Positions 13,136-14,301 of a stretch of 14,301 nucleotides of DNA are shown here, one piece after another. Under the pieces are notes generated by a model that was not told the DNA's origin, ran no database searches, and worked only from the letters and a program-made list of their open reading frames with translations. The DNA lies in NCBI GenBank assembly GCA_900552955.1, contig USBO01000040.1, positions 1 through 14,301 on the forward strand. The letters run 5' to 3'. The DNA is from an uncultured Alistipes sp. (GTDB taxonomy: Bacteria > Bacteroidota > Bacteroidia > Bacteroidales > Rikenellaceae). The stretch's first letter is position 1; every line of letters starts with the position of its first letter. The position numbers and the translations under genes are program-made.

Positions 13136-14301
13136 TCAGACGTTGTTGGGAATGATTTTTTCGACGGTTTCGACCTCCAGCCCGCGCCGCTCGGCGTAGT
13201 CGTGCAGTTGTTCGTTGTCGATCTGTCCGACCGAGAAGTAGCGGGCGTCGGAGAGGAAGAGGCCGCAGAGCGCTTCGCCGGGCGCGATCATCCAGTTGTC
13301 GGTCAGCCGCATGCGGGTCGTCTGCTCGACGGCCAGCAGGTCGAAGATGTCGCGTTTGAGCGAGTGGTCGGGCGAGGCGGGGTAGCCGAAGGCCATGCGC
13401 CGGCCGCGGTAGTCGCCCGCGAGGATCTGCTGCGGCGTGGGTGCGGGGCCGCTCTCGTAGCCCCACATCTGCCGGCGCACGAAGCTGTGCACCGTCTCGG
13501 CGAAAGCCTCGGTGAGGCGGTCGGCCAGCAGCTTGGCCATGATGGCCGCGTAGTCGTCGCCCTCGGCGCGGAACTTGTCGCACAGCTCTTGCAGACCGAT
13601 GCCGGCCGTGAGGGCGAAGGCGCCGATGCAGTCGGTCGCGCCGTCGCGTTCGTCGGCGATGAAGTCGGCGAGGCAGAGGTGCTCGTCGCCGCGTGTCTGG
13701 TTGCGCAGCATGGGCAGCGTGCGGCTGCGGCCCTTCGCATCGGTGACGAGGATGTCGTCCCCGCGGCTCACGGCGGAGAAGATGCCCACGACGCCTTGCA
13801 GGGTCAGCAGCCGCTCGTCGGCGATGCGCCGCAGCAGCGCCTGCGCGTCGTCGAAGAGTTTGCGCGCCTCGGCACCCCGCTGCGGGTGGTCGAACAGATC
13901 GGGGTAGCGCCCCTTGAGCCCCCACGCGGGGAAGAAGAAGTTCCAGTCGATGAGCGGTTCGACGTCGGCGATGTCGAAGTCGGGGAAGACGAGCCGTCCC
14001 GTGTGGGCCGCCGGCGCGATCTGCGCGGCAGGGCGCGGACGGCGGTCGCGGCGCGCCTCGGCCAGAGGCAGGAGGTTGCGCATGCGCTCGCTGCGCAGGT
14101 AGTCGTCGCGCAACTGCCGCTGGCGGGCCTGCACCTCGGCGACGTAGGCGTCGCGGGCGGGGCCGAGCAGCGCGGCGAGGATGCGGTTGTTGTCGCTCGC
14201 GTCGCGCGAGCGGATGACCGGCGCCGTCGTGCAGGGGGCGATCTTCACGGCCGTGTGGAGATCGGAGGTGGTGGCGCCGCCGATGAGGAAGGGAATCTGC
14301 A
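13136..14301 (-). CDS. metH: Cobalamin-dependent methionine synthase MetH, C-terminal part (5' end outside window)
   Basis: The frame is open from the right edge to the TGA at 13136, giving about 387 residues. The GTG at 14248 is internal. The first visible residues, IPFLIGGATTSDLHTAVKIAP, are the end of the cobalamin-binding domain, with the conserved GGATTS loop that cradles the cofactor. The rest is the reactivation domain that binds S-adenosylmethionine and restores methylcobalamin after oxidation. Its signatures are LIDWNFFFPAWGLKGRYP, GVVGIFSA, QTRGDEHLCLADFIA and RMAFGYPASPDH, where the Arg and GYP correspond to the AdoMet-binding RxxxGYP motif. The motif reads RMAF rather than the RPAP of the E. 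coli enzyme. The homocysteine- and folate-binding domains lie outside the window. The substrate is supplied by MetF, encoded 2 nt downstream. Confidence 0.95.
   Translation of the reverse strand, partial: QIPFLIGGATTSDLHTAVKIAPCTTAPVIRSRDASDNNRILAALLGPARDAYVAEVQARQRQLRDDYLRSERMRNLLPLAEARRDRRPRPAAQIAPAAHTGRLVFPDFDIADVEPLIDWNFFFPAWGLKGRYPDLFDHPQRGAEARKLFDDAQALLRRIADERLLTLQGVVGIFSAVSRGDDILVTDAKGRSRTLPMLRNQTRGDEHLCLADFIADERDGATDCIGAFALTAGIGLQELCDKFRAEGDDYAAIMAKLLADRLTEAFAETVHSFVRRQMWGYESGPAPTPQQILAGDYRGRRMAFGYPASPDHSLKRDIFDLLAVEQTTRMRLTDNWMIAPGEALCGLFLSDARYFSVGQIDNEQLHDYAERRGLEVETVEKIIPNNV

Larger units (their letters stand above)
5105..14301 (-). other. Predicted ten-gene transcription unit (metH to trx)
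   Basis: Ten consecutive minus-strand genes are separated by, in transcription order, 2 nt, 2 nt, a 4-nt overlap, a 1-nt overlap, a 4-nt overlap, 1 nt, 36 nt, 13 nt and 12 nt. None of the junctions contains a hairpin with a T-run or a TAnnTTTG element that I can see. The promoter would be upstream of metH, beyond the right edge. The 36-nt gap before msrB is the only place where an internal promoter could plausibly sit. The unit combines methionine synthesis, RNA decay, menaquinone synthesis and thiol-based repair. Confidence 0.7.

Noticed and set aside
1..14301. CRISPR arrays, insertion sequences, tRNA or rRNA genes
   Set aside because: I looked for spaced direct repeats, terminal inverted repeats with transposase frames, and cloverleaf-like segments in the gaps and saw none. 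Almost all bases are covered by recognisable genes.

Overview
The window reads as chromosomal DNA of a GC-rich member of the Bacteroidota, most plausibly a gut genus such as Alistipes (Rikenellaceae). That placement is inference. It rests on a perfect TAnnTTTG promoter element, A/T-rich start regions with little Shine-Dalgarno signal, an Oar-like TonB-dependent transporter with a carboxypeptidase-regulatory N-terminal domain, PpiD-like, MetH and MetF proteins of the kind found in that phylum, and a futalosine-pathway MqnC. I see no mobile element, CRISPR array, tRNA or rRNA.

Left part, plus strand (1-5031). The window opens inside the 3' portion of a PpiD/SurA-like periplasmic peptidyl-prolyl isomerase gene, which is closed by a strong intrinsic terminator at 1246-1292. 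A 340-base gap follows with a candidate promoter at 1419-1426 and a roughly 140-nt leader. Next is a large Oar-like outer-membrane TonB-dependent transporter (1567-5031, 1154 aa). Both plus-strand products belong to the envelope.

Right part, minus strand (5105-14301). Ten genes lie head to tail with gaps of at most 36 nt and several stop/start overlaps, so they look like one transcription unit whose promoter is beyond the right edge. In transcription order: metH (C-terminal part only), metF, an M20D metallopeptidase/amidohydrolase, rnr (RNase R), mqnC, a lipoprotein-like protein with a nucleoside 2-deoxyribosyltransferase-type domain, a small YqaA/DedA membrane protein, an exported MsrB, a Prx6-type peroxiredoxin and a thioredoxin. 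MetF makes 5-methyl-THF for MetH. At the distal end MsrB, Prx and Trx form a peroxide and methionine-sulfoxide repair set. The middle genes are housekeeping genes without an obvious shared pathway. The two units converge at 5032-5104, where a long GC-rich hairpin sits.

Most of the window is ordinary core genome, and I do not see a clearly new system. The item most worth a second look is the apparently exported deoxyribosyltransferase-fold protein translationally coupled to mqnC. Others are the mixed compartments of the MsrB-Prx-Trx set and the codon-usage mosaic inside the TonB-dependent transporter.
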